Shown here piece after piece: positions 52,374-61,157 of a stretch of 64,000 nucleotides of DNA. The stretch is from contig JAEWAX010000133.1 in the NCBI GenBank assembly GCA_023391425.1, forward strand, positions 62,001 through 126,000, written 5' to 3'. The notes under the pieces are model-generated. The model searched no databases. It had not been told where the DNA came from and worked only from the letters and a program-made list of their open reading frames with translations. Source of the stretch: Bacillota bacterium. GTDB lineage: Bacteria > Bacillota > Clostridia > Acetivibrionales > DSM-1351. The translations under genes were made by a program, and so were the position numbers. Positions within the stretch are counted from its first letter, which is position 1. Each line of letters begins with the position of its first letter.

Positions 52374-54063
52374 TTAAGGGGTTAGGTGGTGTTGGTAGCT
52401 CCATTTCAGGCATCTCTATACATTTACTTCCAAAAAGCATCATATCTATCTTTTTACCATCCCATATAATTTTTTCAACAATACTTTTAATCATTCTTCT
52501 CTTTGCATCAACATCCATCATATCCCAAGTACTGTCATTCAAAGTTCCAAGGCTTTGGGCAACCAGTTCTAGATTTAATCCATTGAACTCCACTACTTTT
52601 TCTACATTTTGAAGTTCTGATATTCTCTTATTAATATTTTCCTTCTCCTTCGTGAGCTCTTCCAAGTTTTTAAAAATAAGTGTAAGTACTTCATCTTTTT
52701 GACCTTTTGCTATAGCCGTAACTAAATTTTGAATCGACATGTCCAGTTCCGTAATTTTTGCTTGCAAAGTATCTATTTCTAGTACTACTGTATTTTTAGT
52801 TGTCTCCACCAAGGCCTTCTTATTAAATACCTCATCAAATACAGGTGAGTTTTTTGCAGCAATATTTTTCAACTCTTTCAATATGGAAGCATCAAGCGTA
52901 TTACCATTAATATTTGTGATATCACATCGTGATTTTCGGCTCTTCTCTTTCAATTCGCACATATAATAAAATACCTGCTCACCATCCGAATTAGTTCTCT
53001 GCATAGATTTTGGTCTCATATAGCTTCCACAATGAGAGCATCTTAAAATACCAGAAAGTAATGATTGAGAGCTTTTAACTTTTCTGTAGGCTTTCGATTT
53101 ATTTTCCATAAGTAATTTTTGTGTTTCAATCCATTCTTCACTTGAAACAATACCTGCATGCATCCCAACTGCAATAATCCATTCACTGCTATCTCTAAAC
53201 CTCTCACTGTAATTCTCTTTGTCCTGTTTTGTTTTATTATATCCTGTCAAACCGTTTATGCCATTGAACTCTTCTGAATCCGAACAGACATCATAACCAT
53301 TTTCAATTAGATAATCATATAATACTTTGTCTGCTATAGCATATACAGGATTTGATAGAATAAATCTAATAGAGAACCTTTGGAAATCCAGACCATTTCT
53401 AGTACTAATATTGTTTTCAACTAAGTATTTCTCGACCTTCGTTATTGATTTAAAACTTACATATTTATCATATATCAGCTTTACTAGATTTATTTCTTCA
53501 GTCATAGGCACTAGCTTGAACATTTTTCGTTCTTTTCCATTTGGGTCAATTGAAACAACTGCTTCTGATTTATATCCAGTGGGCGTTATCCCACCAAGCC
53601 AACGTCCTGTTTTTGCTAGTTGCATCATATTGTCCCTTATTCTCTCAGCAATGGTCTCTCTTTCTAGCTGCGAGAATACTGAAGAAATATACATCATAGC
53701 ACGCCCCATTGGTGTAGTAGTATCAAATTGCTCTTTAATGGAGATAAAATTAACATTATACTTATTCAAATCTTTAATAAGCTGGGAAAAATCAGATACA
53801 TTCCTACTTATTCGGTCTAGCCTGTAACAAATGACCAAATCAAATTTCTTTGCTTTTGCATCTTTTATAAGTTTTTGGAATTGAGGTCTATTAGTATTCC
53901 CCCCAGAAAATCCTTCATCTTCATAAATGATGAAGTCAGCCTCTAAAATATCGAGATATTTCATCCCATGCTCTTTGCAAAGCTGTATTTGATTTTCTAT
54001 ACTTTCACCCTTGCCGGTAAATTTACTTTTTCTCGAATATATAGCAGCCTTCACGCACATCAT
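52333..54063 (-). CDS. spoIVCA: large serine recombinase, SpoIVCA-like
   Basis: A 576-residue site-specific recombinase. The resolvase catalytic domain has the nucleophile in AIYSRKSK (Ser10) and the arginine-rich YRLDRISRNVSDF. The recombinase domain follows (GGITPTGYKS), then a zinc ribbon (LRCSHCGSYMRPK with a later Cys pair) and a long coiled coil near residues 440-500. Its stop codon overlaps the sigK segment. By position and family it is the enzyme that would excise the intervening DNA in the sporulating mother cell. Confidence 0.9.
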   Translation of the reverse strand: MMCVKAAIYSRKSKFTGKGESIENQIQLCKEHGMKYLDILEADFIIYEDEGFSGGNTNRPQFQKLIKDAKAKKFDLVICYRLDRISRNVSDFSQLIKDLNKYNVNFISIKEQFDTTTPMGRAMMYISSVFSQLERETIAERIRDNMMQLAKTGRWLGGITPTGYKSEAVVSIDPNGKERKMFKLVPMTEEINLVKLIYDKYVSFKSITKVEKYLVENNISTRNGLDFQRFSIRFILSNPVYAIADKVLYDYLIENGYDVCSDSEEFNGINGLTGYNKTKQDKENYSERFRDSSEWIIAVGMHAGIVSSEEWIETQKLLMENKSKAYRKVKSSQSLLSGILRCSHCGSYMRPKSMQRTNSDGEQVFYYMCELKEKSRKSRCDITNINGNTLDASILKELKNIAAKNSPVFDEVFNKKALVETTKNTVVLEIDTLQAKITELDMSIQNLVTAIAKGQKDEVLTLIFKNLEELTKEKENINKRISELQNVEKVVEFNGLNLELVAQSLGTLNDSTWDMMDVDAKRRMIKSIVEKIIWDGKKIDMMLFGSKCIEMPEMELPTPPNPLNEVDLFPQCEDRK

Positions 54064-54114
54064 CCCTTGGATTGATTTTATGTAAACAATTTTATCATGA
54101 AACTGATAAATCTT

Positions 54115-54312
54115 CTATTTGTATTTATTCAAATAATCAATAACTTTTTCGTATATTTCATTTTTTATTTCGTCACTTACGGGCAAGGTCAAAATATAAT
54201 CTTTAACAAACTGATTATATGCAGTTCCCATTCTTTTTCTTATTTTATACATATCGTCTTTCGTTTTAGGATAATGAATATCTATTATGTACTGATCTTT
54301 TGACCTGGCCAT
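54115..54312 (-). CDS. small hypothetical protein of the sigK element
   Basis: A 65-residue basic protein with no recognised domain (IRKRMGTAYNQFVKDYIL core, helical). It has a very strong ribosome site, AAGGAGGGGGAGG, just before the ATG, and lies 51 bp upstream of the recombinase gene on the same strand. That spacing suggests co-expression and a possible accessory role such as a directionality factor, but this is only a guess. Confidence 0.55.
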   Translation of the reverse strand: MARSKDQYIIDIHYPKTKDDMYKIRKRMGTAYNQFVKDYILTLPVSDEIKNEIYEKVIDYLNKYK

Positions 54313-54334
54313 CCTCCCCCTCCTTTCTGGTTAC

Positions 54335-54400
54335 TTTATCCGATGTCTCAGCTTCAGATTGAGTAAAAACTCCACCTGAAACCAAGAATTCTGTTTGTAT
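54335..54400 (-). repeat. dispersed repeat copy C (internally deleted)
   Basis: Its ends match copy A: TTTATCCGATGTCT (54335-54348) at one side and AAGAATTCTGTTTGTATT, compared with AAGAACTCTGTTTATATT, at the other. The central hairpin present in copies A and B is missing. Confidence 0.55.
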
Positions 54401-54419
54401 TAATATATATGCGAAAGCT

Positions 54420-55018
54420 GCTTGTACCTTGCTTTTTAGGGTTTGTATTATTTTTAAGTTATTGCTACTTTTTAGGGCAGCACAATATCATGGCAAACTA
54501 TGCTTCACTTTTTGTCACGGCATATATTTAATTGAAGTGTTTGCCACAATGTTCTGCTGCCAGATGATTTTTTATTATTGTTGGTATGAAAAGCAGCCTA
54601 TTGAAAATATGCCTCATAATGCCATTTAACAAAATAATTGTTGAAGTAGCACTTCCCCTCATCGAGCGGACTGTCCCTTTCACGAAGATAGCCAGACAGA
54701 AGTATCATTATCCCTATTGCCGGTCATTGCAAATTAGTCCACCACAGACTAATTCAAAGCCAAATTCTATCGCTCACTTGATTTTACAACCAAGGTCTTG
54801 GCGCATTTGCTTACGTTGCTGCTGATGTTATCAGTAGCAATAGGAATGTACCTTTCATACCAGGTATTTAGATGTCAAAGGTCAGTACTGCATTCTGCTT
54901 TTTGTGCTTACGCACTTCCTATATTTAAGAAGTACTGCACATCTAAAATGATAGCAAAAAACAGACTAAATTCCCGTAGCCTTGTGATACCAACTTATTT
55001 CCGTCTAAGTATCACAAA
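54420..55018. other. 600-bp gene-free block rich in inverted repeats
   Basis: No supported gene. Hairpins visible are 54476-54561 (GGCAGCA and TGCTGCC ends with inner TGGCAAAC/GTTTGCCA), 54732-54754 (AATTAGTC/GACTAATT), 54816-54840 (TTGCTGCTGAT with its near complement) and 54982-55017 (TTGTGATAC/GTATCACAA). Several together suggest structured RNA or protein-binding sites within the element. Confidence 0.45.
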
Positions 55019-55025
55019 AGTATCA

Positions 55026-55556
55026 TTATAAAATTGAATTAATAGCTTGAGAGAAATCAGGGAGAACAAAACCCCAAAGAATAGTTCCCAGTAAGCAGAC
55101 AGCTCTTTTCTTTTCACGATATAACGTGCTCCGAGAAATATTAAGCCTACAAGTCAATTCGAGCTCGGTTAGTCTATCCGACTTGCACCTGCTGTATGTG
55201 CTGGAAATGATGGTGTATAGCCTCTCACCATTATCAGGATGATTTTTCAGCATTTCCAGTGCCTTATCTACAAGAATTATCAGGAACTTGCTGTTCTCAA
55301 TGTTTTGAATGCTGCGCTCCAGCTTATTTATTTCAGTATTCGAATTGAGAAGAATCATAATGAAAGTATTCATTTGCTTAGCTTCAGTTGTTTCTACTGG
55401 GTTTGAGTCTGTTGCCACAGATGACTTTTCTACTCTCCATTGAATCTTTGAATATATATTTAGCAGGAGCTTTGTGTCACAGAACATTTTTCGCTTGTTT
55501 AAAGCATTTGGTTCATAAGTAGCTTGCAATTTATTAATAAAATTTGACTCATTCAT
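55026..55556 (-). CDS. phage-type HTH regulator (ArpU-like)
   Basis: A 176-residue protein whose C-terminal part (SDRLTELELTCRLNISRSTLYREKKRAVCLLG) is a sigma-region-4-like helix-turn-helix as in phage late regulators of the ArpU type. The N-terminal 110 residues are helical without known motif. This supports a prophage origin for the sigK-intervening element. Assignment is by eye and moderate. Confidence 0.55.
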   Translation of the reverse strand: MNESNFINKLQATYEPNALNKRKMFCDTKLLLNIYSKIQWRVEKSSVATDSNPVETTEAKQMNTFIMILLNSNTEINKLERSIQNIENSKFLIILVDKALEMLKNHPDNGERLYTIISSTYSRCKSDRLTELELTCRLNISRSTLYREKKRAVCLLGTILWGFVLPDFSQAINSIL

Positions 55557-55650
55557 TGATTTACCTACCTCTTTTGTTATGTGTTGTAGAAGCTTCTATG
55601 GGTAAATTGTAAGGGATATTAGAGAATTGGATAAGTGTGAACTTTTGTCA

Positions 55651-55703
55651 CCAAAAAAATGAGATGGGGGTGACAAAATGTCACCCCCATCTCATTTTTT
55701 TGG
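55651..55703 (-). terminator. perfect 25-bp hairpin, likely terminator of the MerR operon
   Basis: Arms 55651-55675 and 55679-55703 are exact complements with a 3-nt loop and include GGGGGTGACA and a run of seven T. On the minus strand it follows the 108-residue gene by about 350 bp and precedes the HTH gene. Confidence 0.7.
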
Positions 55704-55752
55704 AAATACAATATTTTATTTTCAATATCTTTATGTAAAAAACACTAATGCT

Positions 55753-55857
55753 GATATGTTTCCGTGGACGAGGAGGGGCGAGAGGACAGAATGAATGTCT
55801 TTCGAACCGTCGGTAGACGGAAACATATCCACGGCAATCGGTAGATGGAACATATCC
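55753..55857. repeat. inverted and direct copies of a 13-20 bp motif
   Basis: GATATGTTTCCGT (55753-55765) is inverted as ACGGAAACATATC (55817-55829). The latter lies within a 20-bp unit (from 55811) repeated with two changes at 55839-55857. Three copies in 105 bp, of unknown role. Confidence 0.6.
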
Positions 55858-56055
55858 ATTCCATTAGCAAGCTAAACTAAATGTGCTCTTCAGCATAAAT
55901 TGGAATTTTTCGTTTGATTGACCATGCTTTTATTGCACTCAACCATCCTAATATGCAAAATGTTTTTAGTAAAACAGGTTCATCACAACAGGGTTGTTTT
56001 CTGATGATAGAAACTCTCTCTGTTGAATTGAATTAAGCACAATCAATCCACCTTG

Positions 56056-56382
56056 TTATTTCTTCGGCTTGAATTTCGCGCTATAAGCCTTAGCATCTTC
56101 GTCATCTGTCAACCATCCGTATCTTTGAAAAAATTCCAGCTTTCTCTCATCGGTATCATAGTGCTCTTCTGTTCTTTTTCCTGGTATCCTTTCATTTTCT
56201 TTCCCGTTAAAAAAGCGACTTGATTCACCCTCCCTATAAGATACCGGCTCTCCGTCTTTTATATACTTACCGCAATAAACGTCCTTATATCCGCTATAGG
56301 TTTTTTCGTCACCAACCATACCGTCTAATAATCCATTTGCCAACTTTGCAAGCAGTCCTTTTTCTTCATTAGTTTTCCTCAT
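56056..56382 (-). CDS. hypothetical protein downstream of MerR gene
   Basis: A 108-residue charged protein with no known motif (KLANGLLDGMVGDEKTYSGY; then a Glu/Arg-rich second half). Its start overlaps the MerR gene end by 14 bp, so the two are translationally coupled. No signal or membrane segment. Function unknown. Confidence 0.6.
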   Translation of the reverse strand: MRKTNEEKGLLAKLANGLLDGMVGDEKTYSGYKDVYCGKYIKDGEPVSYREGESSRFFNGKENERIPGKRTEEHYDTDERKLEFFQRYGWLTDDEDAKAYSAKFKPKK

Positions 56383-57073
56383 GACAATCCTCCATTACAT
56401 GAATTTCAATATGCTCCGAATCATAAGCACCTAGTGGATACTCTCTTATCCAACCCTCAACTTGGAGTACCTTACCGCATTTTTCGCAATTATAACTGCC
56501 CTCAGAATTAAAGCTATACACAATATCCGCTCCCATATCATCATCAAATCTACTTTCGTTTGATGTTTCATCCCAGAGGTAGTCCTCCAAATCAACTTTC
56601 TGCTCTACGCTACAATGAGGGCATTTAACTGTGCGCATAAGTGTGACGGGGCGATAGCCATACATGTCATCAACATCCATAAATGTCTCGCCTGCCTGCT
56701 CTCTCTTCTGTATTTCGTACCAGAAATAGTTTATCGACATAGAGTCATACTCCACATCATTTTCTAACAGCTCTTCAGAAAGAAGTAACGAACCACGCTT
56801 TCTTTTCATTTCCTCCTCTATTATAAGCCTGCGTTCGGTGATTGCTTCTAGGAGCGTCAACTCACCATCCTGTACCTTCTTGATATCTCCACAAGTTAAA
56901 CCAAACTTTGTGAGGACGATCAGCTTTTTAAGTGTTGCAACATCCCTCTCCGTATATTCAGCGTTCTTACTATCATTGATTGCTATTTCAGGGACAAATA
57001 CTCCATGCTTCTTGAAATATTTAATTCTGTCCCTGTTGATTCCTAGTTTTTTTGTAACTTCTTTGGCCTGCAT
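56369..57073 (-). CDS. MerR family regulator with zinc-ribbon effector domain
   Basis: About 234 residues. The N-terminal MerR winged helix (QAKEVTKKLGINRDRIKYFKK, YTERDVATLKKLIVLTKFGL) is followed by a helical linker and a C-terminal domain with CPHC and CEKC pairs, a zinc ribbon rather than a ligand pocket. The promoter has a 20-bp spacer with a palindrome, as MerR activators need. The start may be the ATG at 57073 or an upstream GTG. Confidence 0.75.
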   Translation of the reverse strand: MQAKEVTKKLGINRDRIKYFKKHGVFVPEIAINDSKNAEYTERDVATLKKLIVLTKFGLTCGDIKKVQDGELTLLEAITERRLIIEEEMKRKRGSLLLSEELLENDVEYDSMSINYFWYEIQKREQAGETFMDVDDMYGYRPVTLMRTVKCPHCSVEQKVDLEDYLWDETSNESRFDDDMGADIVYSFNSEGSYNCEKCGKVLQVEGWIREYPLGAYDSEHIEIHVMEDCHEEN

Positions 57074-57100
57074 TATTTGCGCCACCACCTTTCAATAAGT

Positions 57101-57132
57101 ATGATACACTACAGGGACAATGTCCCCGTCAA
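57101..57132 (-). promoter_or_regulatory. MerR-type promoter with 20-bp spacer
   Basis: Minus strand TTGACG (57132-57127), 20-bp spacer, TATCAT (57106-57101). The spacer contains the dyad GGGACA-A-TGTCCC. Overlong spacers with a central dyad are the classic target that MerR proteins untwist. Confidence 0.65.
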
Positions 57133-57302
57133 GTGTTTTTTGCAAAATAATAATAAATTATTTCCTTAAGGCCCTTTATCTCATAAAATTCTGATTTATT
57201 GCTCAGTTTATTATTTTTCATTGCCACAGTAGTATATTTTACTCAGTCTTTTCAAATGTTCCTACTGCGTGTCACATTAATGGTAAACGGGATCACATTA
57301 CA

Positions 57303-58445
57303 CTAATCTTTACAAATAATAATGGTTCCTTCCATGGCATAATAATTCAATGTTAACTGAGGGTAATCTTTTACAAAACTAAAAATATACTTATGGTATT
57401 CATCAATACCACATGGATGAACTTCAAAAATTCTATAAAATTCATTTGTCTCTAATCCGTTTTTAAGTACTGCATACCCCACTATTCCATCTTCTTCGCT
57501 ACCTTTTTTCCTAATAAAAATCTTTTTAATTCTAAAATCAAAGCTATATATCTCATCATTTGGTTTCACTAACAACGGCAATACCTTTATTTCATTAGGT
57601 AGCTCGCTTATATCATTTTGTACATCAATAAAGAATGATATATATTCAACAGCTTTGGATTGAGCATTCTCTTTCATAACTTGCTTAAAACTAATGTTTT
57701 GGATTCTCTGACTATTTTTAAGACAGTTTGACAACTGATCTTTAACCTCTATAAGAATCTCTTCTGACTTTTGTTGTACATAATCATTTACTTCTTTAAC
57801 CTTATCCAAAGCACTCTCCATGGGATAGGGTGTCCCATCATATATGAAATCTTTAATTAAAAACTCATCATTAGAACCTATAATAAAGCTAGTCTTAACC
57901 GTAACAAGAATTGTCTTGATATGCTTAATGTAGTTATCAAAAGCTTGCAAATATAGAAAGGTTTGATTGACTTTATTCGCATCCAATAATGCTTTTAATT
58001 TTAAAAATGCTGTAACTGTGTCTAGCTTTCTGTTGACTTTTTTTATTAACTGCCTATCCATAATATTAAAAGATTCATCACCAAACAAAGCAGCATTTAT
58101 AATTTGAAATAGAATATCAAAGCTCATTCTAGCATAGTGAAAAAACTCAACTATGGTTTTTCTTAAAAAGATACTATCATCAATATCAAATCCTGCAATT
58201 TTCAAGTCAGTACAATGCAAATCGCTCTCTTTTACAGATGCAGAACCAGTTTCGACAGCTTCTTGTAAAATCTTTGACTGCTGTGCTTTTAGTGAATCTA
58301 CTCTGTTTTTATGTACATTTACTAACAGTTGATATGATAAATCCATATATGTAAGCATCTCTTTTAGGCTATCAACATATTGCCAAGTATCATATACCTT
58401 TTGATGTGCTAGTTCTTTTTGAAACTCTTTAATATCTAAACTCAT
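57303..58445 (-). CDS. unrecognised protein, sixth gene of two-nuclease operon
   Basis: A 380-residue soluble, largely helical protein of unknown family. An N-terminal helical half (residues 1-270, with SIFLRKTIVEFFHYARMSFD) is followed by a more strand-rich end with a GIVGYAVLKNGL segment. The gene starts 1 bp after the fifth gene's stop, and is the last of six tightly packed minus-strand genes. No catalytic motif is evident. Confidence 0.65.
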   Translation of the reverse strand: MSLDIKEFQKELAHQKVYDTWQYVDSLKEMLTYMDLSYQLLVNVHKNRVDSLKAQQSKILQEAVETGSASVKESDLHCTDLKIAGFDIDDSIFLRKTIVEFFHYARMSFDILFQIINAALFGDESFNIMDRQLIKKVNRKLDTVTAFLKLKALLDANKVNQTFLYLQAFDNYIKHIKTILVTVKTSFIIGSNDEFLIKDFIYDGTPYPMESALDKVKEVNDYVQQKSEEILIEVKDQLSNCLKNSQRIQNISFKQVMKENAQSKAVEYISFFIDVQNDISELPNEIKVLPLLVKPNDEIYSFDFRIKKIFIRKKGSEEDGIVGYAVLKNGLETNEFYRIFEVHPCGIDEYHKYIFSFVKDYPQLTLNYYAMEGTIIICKD

Positions 58446-58446
58446 T

Positions 58447-58893
58447 CTATGCTTCCTCCTCTATACATCCGTCAAACACTAACAACTGTTCTATGGGTAA
58501 ACATTTCCTTAAAAATTGAGTTAAATCCATATCTCTAACAACTACCCCACCACAAAGTGAACCTTTGAAAGTATACTCTTTACCTTCAATATCTGTAATA
58601 ACCATCTCCCAGTTGCCTATGTCTGTCGCATAGCAAACCAGTTGGTCACTATTTATGTACTGTGAAAAAAGTGTCAGTATTTCCTTAACCACAGGTCTTC
58701 CGATAGCAAACTGATATCTTCTGCAGATTTCTAATTTACCAAATCCATTAGCATACTTATATCCTGTAAACCATACTCTGCCACAAGCGGATATAGTCAA
58801 ATGCTGTTCCACTTCGTCTTCAGGAAGAGGTTCTGGACCATAGCATATATTATTGGATACAATTCTTACCTTTTGTATCTGCAATCGGAACAC
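58447..58893 (-). CDS. unrecognised small protein, fifth gene of two-nuclease operon
   Basis: About 148 residues, alpha/beta, with the patch EQHLTISACGRVWFTGYKY and later FKGSLCGGVVV. I do not know a function. I start at the GTG at 58893 with AAGGA 12 nt upstream, just past the preceding stop. A longer frame from 58950 would overlap the fourth gene by 49 bp and add residues that look like read-through of it. Confidence 0.55.
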   Translation of the reverse strand: MFRLQIQKVRIVSNNICYGPEPLPEDEVEQHLTISACGRVWFTGYKYANGFGKLEICRRYQFAIGRPVVKEILTLFSQYINSDQLVCYATDIGNWEMVITDIEGKEYTFKGSLCGGVVVRDMDLTQFLRKCLPIEQLLVFDGCIEEEA

Positions 58894-58901
58894 CCACTGT
58901 G

Positions 58902-59738
58902 CTATTCCTTTTTTAAAGCTGGCAAGACTGCCTCTAAATACTGCTGCCAATAATCCTTATCGCCTTCCATATCATTAAGCCAATAGTACATAAACAAGAT
59001 TTCAAATTCCTGCTTTCTGCCTTTTATAAATGATTTTTTCGGCATCTTTCTATACATTGAATCCAGGTTAAAGAGATTACTTTTCTGTTTATAATCATAA
59101 TCATACTTTCTCCAAGTATATTGGCTCTTCTTTCTATGTGTTGAAGGCCAAATATCCTCATTTTCATAAAAACTATTTATCCAGTCGTAAGCAAAAGCAA
59201 GAAGATTAACCTGGTGTTTTGCCCATGTTTTATCGATCCAATCCGTTATTTCTTCCGATATTAATGGTATCCCAAAACTAAACCGCTGTTCACTCTCAAC
59301 CCTGTGATAGTCTTTAATAAAAAGAAATAACATTTCTGTCTGATCCTTGAGGAAGGAAAATTTTTTAATAAGCCTTGAGTAGCAATCATATGATGCATTT
59401 CTAAATTCACTGTCACTATCATACAAAAAGAACAGCTCATTCTCCTTCATAATGTTTCCAATGTACCTATGCATCTGCTTCCCATACTCATTATATATGC
59501 CGACAGCCCATTCTCTAACTTCAGGCTCATACTCCCTAAGCTGTTTACGATACTTCTCCAGCTTTTCATTAAGTAGTACAGTTTTTTCATCAGCTTCCGT
59601 AGTATTCTGATAGTTGTTAAAATACTCAAATACATAATCAACACAAATTTTCATGTTTTGAGTGCGTGCATCAAGGTCAAACTCATTAAGTTTATCTTCT
59701 TTTTTCCTTCGGACAATGTATTCCTCAATAGTAAGCAT
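58902..59738 (-). CDS. unrecognised protein, fourth gene of two-nuclease operon
   Basis: A 278-residue helical, aromatic-rich protein without known motifs (MLTIEEYIVRRKKEDKLNEF start; WPSTHRKKSQYTWRKYDYDY middle; LPALKKE end). No signal peptide or membrane helix. It lies 31 bp after the third gene. Function unknown. Confidence 0.6.
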   Translation of the reverse strand: MLTIEEYIVRRKKEDKLNEFDLDARTQNMKICVDYVFEYFNNYQNTTEADEKTVLLNEKLEKYRKQLREYEPEVREWAVGIYNEYGKQMHRYIGNIMKENELFFLYDSDSEFRNASYDCYSRLIKKFSFLKDQTEMLFLFIKDYHRVESEQRFSFGIPLISEEITDWIDKTWAKHQVNLLAFAYDWINSFYENEDIWPSTHRKKSQYTWRKYDYDYKQKSNLFNLDSMYRKMPKKSFIKGRKQEFEILFMYYWLNDMEGDKDYWQQYLEAVLPALKKE

Positions 59739-59769
59739 ATGAACACCTCAAACTTTCACTCTTCCTTCA

Positions 59770-60132
59770 CTATTTATTAACCTTATTAATAGAGTCAAAT
59801 AATTTAGCTGGTGATAATTTACTTAGCTCCCTGTTGTCAGCCAACACGCGTTTAGCTTTATTGTGTATAAACACATCAGCGTCATGTTCTTCAAAGCCTT
59901 TTTCAAGAATTAGGTATTGATACAATTCTCTACAAGAGTACAACATGAACTTTTCATTACGAAACGCATTAGTTGCTTCCTCTCTATCTGCATCACATAC
60001 CTTCATCAATACTCGCAGGATTTCTTCGTCCTTAACTTTTGCTTCGTACAAAGCAGCAGTTACAAGTTTTATTTCATTCCTTATAGCTCGGCGTTCTTCC
60101 AATGAATCTAAATAAATATCCGTTCCCTCCAA
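59770..60132 (-). CDS. unrecognised small protein, third gene of two-nuclease operon
   Basis: A 120-residue helical protein (RRAIRNEIKLVTAALYEAKV; YQYLILEKGFEEHDADVFI). Its end KLFDSINKVNK is plain. The gene starts 3 bp after the second gene's stop. The TTG at 60132 lies beside its own GGAGG, so the true start may be the ATT codon 8 nt after that site. Unknown function. Confidence 0.6.
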   Translation of the reverse strand: MEGTDIYLDSLEERRAIRNEIKLVTAALYEAKVKDEEILRVLMKVCDADREEATNAFRNEKFMLYSCRELYQYLILEKGFEEHDADVFIHNKAKRVLADNRELSKLSPAKLFDSINKVNK

Positions 60133-60135
60133 TAA

Positions 60136-61143
60136 TTAACTCCATGTCTTAACCTTAAGTAACTCAGCAATTTCCTGTATTTCGGGTAAATTCTCTATCT
60201 CCAGAATTTGTGTCAAATCAAATACTCGTGTACCCATTGGTGCTCTAGGCGTTATCTTCTTGAAGTCTGTCTCATAGAATTTATCAACGAAGAAATATCT
60301 TTCACCGGTCATCACATATCCATAGTTCTTTCCATCTTCTATAGCTCTGACTATCTGCTGCTTTCTGTCATCGGTCAATTTCCCAAGTTCATCTTTATAC
60401 TCAATGCCATCTTCCGTAGTAACTGCTGTAATGATTGCTATGATTTTTCCAACGGCTCTTACGCTTTTTTCTTTATACAGCCCAAGATAATCGTGTGTGC
60501 TAAAACCGCGTCCAATATTATCATAGTAAAGATTTTCACTAACGTTAAAATTAAATGTGGTACCTGCCAGTTGCACTCTCATGCGCTTCCATGAATCTGA
60601 AACAATGATGAGCTTATCGTTATAGCAGTAATTTAGGTAATCGTCCAAAACCTCCTGCATTTCATAATCCTTATCATCAATAACATCTCGTATCGCATCA
60701 ATAATCCCTTCAAAGGTAGTATTAACGTGCATCACTGGATATGTCTGTGTGGTGTTATATTCCTTCAAATGCTCTTCGAATTCTTTTTTCTTTTCTGGAT
60801 TCATCAACTCCGGTGCCAAAGTAATCATCACTTTATATTTTTCATCGCTGAAAGATTTCAAATGACGTAGTAGCTGATCTGAATAAAACCAGTCAGACAT
60901 TTTTGTCTCAACAACAATTTTAAAGCTTTCCTGTGTGATTGTAGCATCCGGGATACTCTCGACACTTTTTTCCTGAAGATTGAAAACAATCTCTGGTTCA
61001 AAGGCGTCAGAAAAGAACTCCGATTTCAAAAAGCGAAAGAACTTGTCTGAAGAGTATGAATAAAGCCGAGACAATAGCAGCATCGTATTTGCTGTAGCAA
61101 CATTTTCTTTCTCATGGTATCTTTGGAAATAGTGTATCTTCAT
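60136..61143 (-). CDS. PD-(D/E)XK-type nuclease-like protein, second gene
   Basis: A 335-residue protein. The segment IPDATITQESFKIVVETKMS gives Asp66 and the E-x-K pair Glu79/Lys81, the PD-(D/E)XK active-site pattern, after a helical start (residues 1-60). The C-terminal 200 residues hold a strand-rich part with GTRVFDLTQILEI and no known name. It starts 14 bp after the first gene. This resembles restriction-type nuclease cores, but target and partner are unknown. Confidence 0.6.
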   Translation of the reverse strand: MKIHYFQRYHEKENVATANTMLLLSRLYSYSSDKFFRFLKSEFFSDAFEPEIVFNLQEKSVESIPDATITQESFKIVVETKMSDWFYSDQLLRHLKSFSDEKYKVMITLAPELMNPEKKKEFEEHLKEYNTTQTYPVMHVNTTFEGIIDAIRDVIDDKDYEMQEVLDDYLNYCYNDKLIIVSDSWKRMRVQLAGTTFNFNVSENLYYDNIGRGFSTHDYLGLYKEKSVRAVGKIIAIITAVTTEDGIEYKDELGKLTDDRKQQIVRAIEDGKNYGYVMTGERYFFVDKFYETDFKKITPRAPMGTRVFDLTQILEIENLPEIQEIAELLKVKTWS

Positions 61144-61157
61144 AATTGGTTGTCTCC

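Larger units (their letters stand above)
55557..56055. other. 499-bp gap with repeats, no gene
   Basis: No gene is seen. It holds the perfect hairpin at 55651-55703 and the GATATGTTTCCGT repeat group at 55753-55857; the remainder is unremarkable. Confidence 0.5.
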
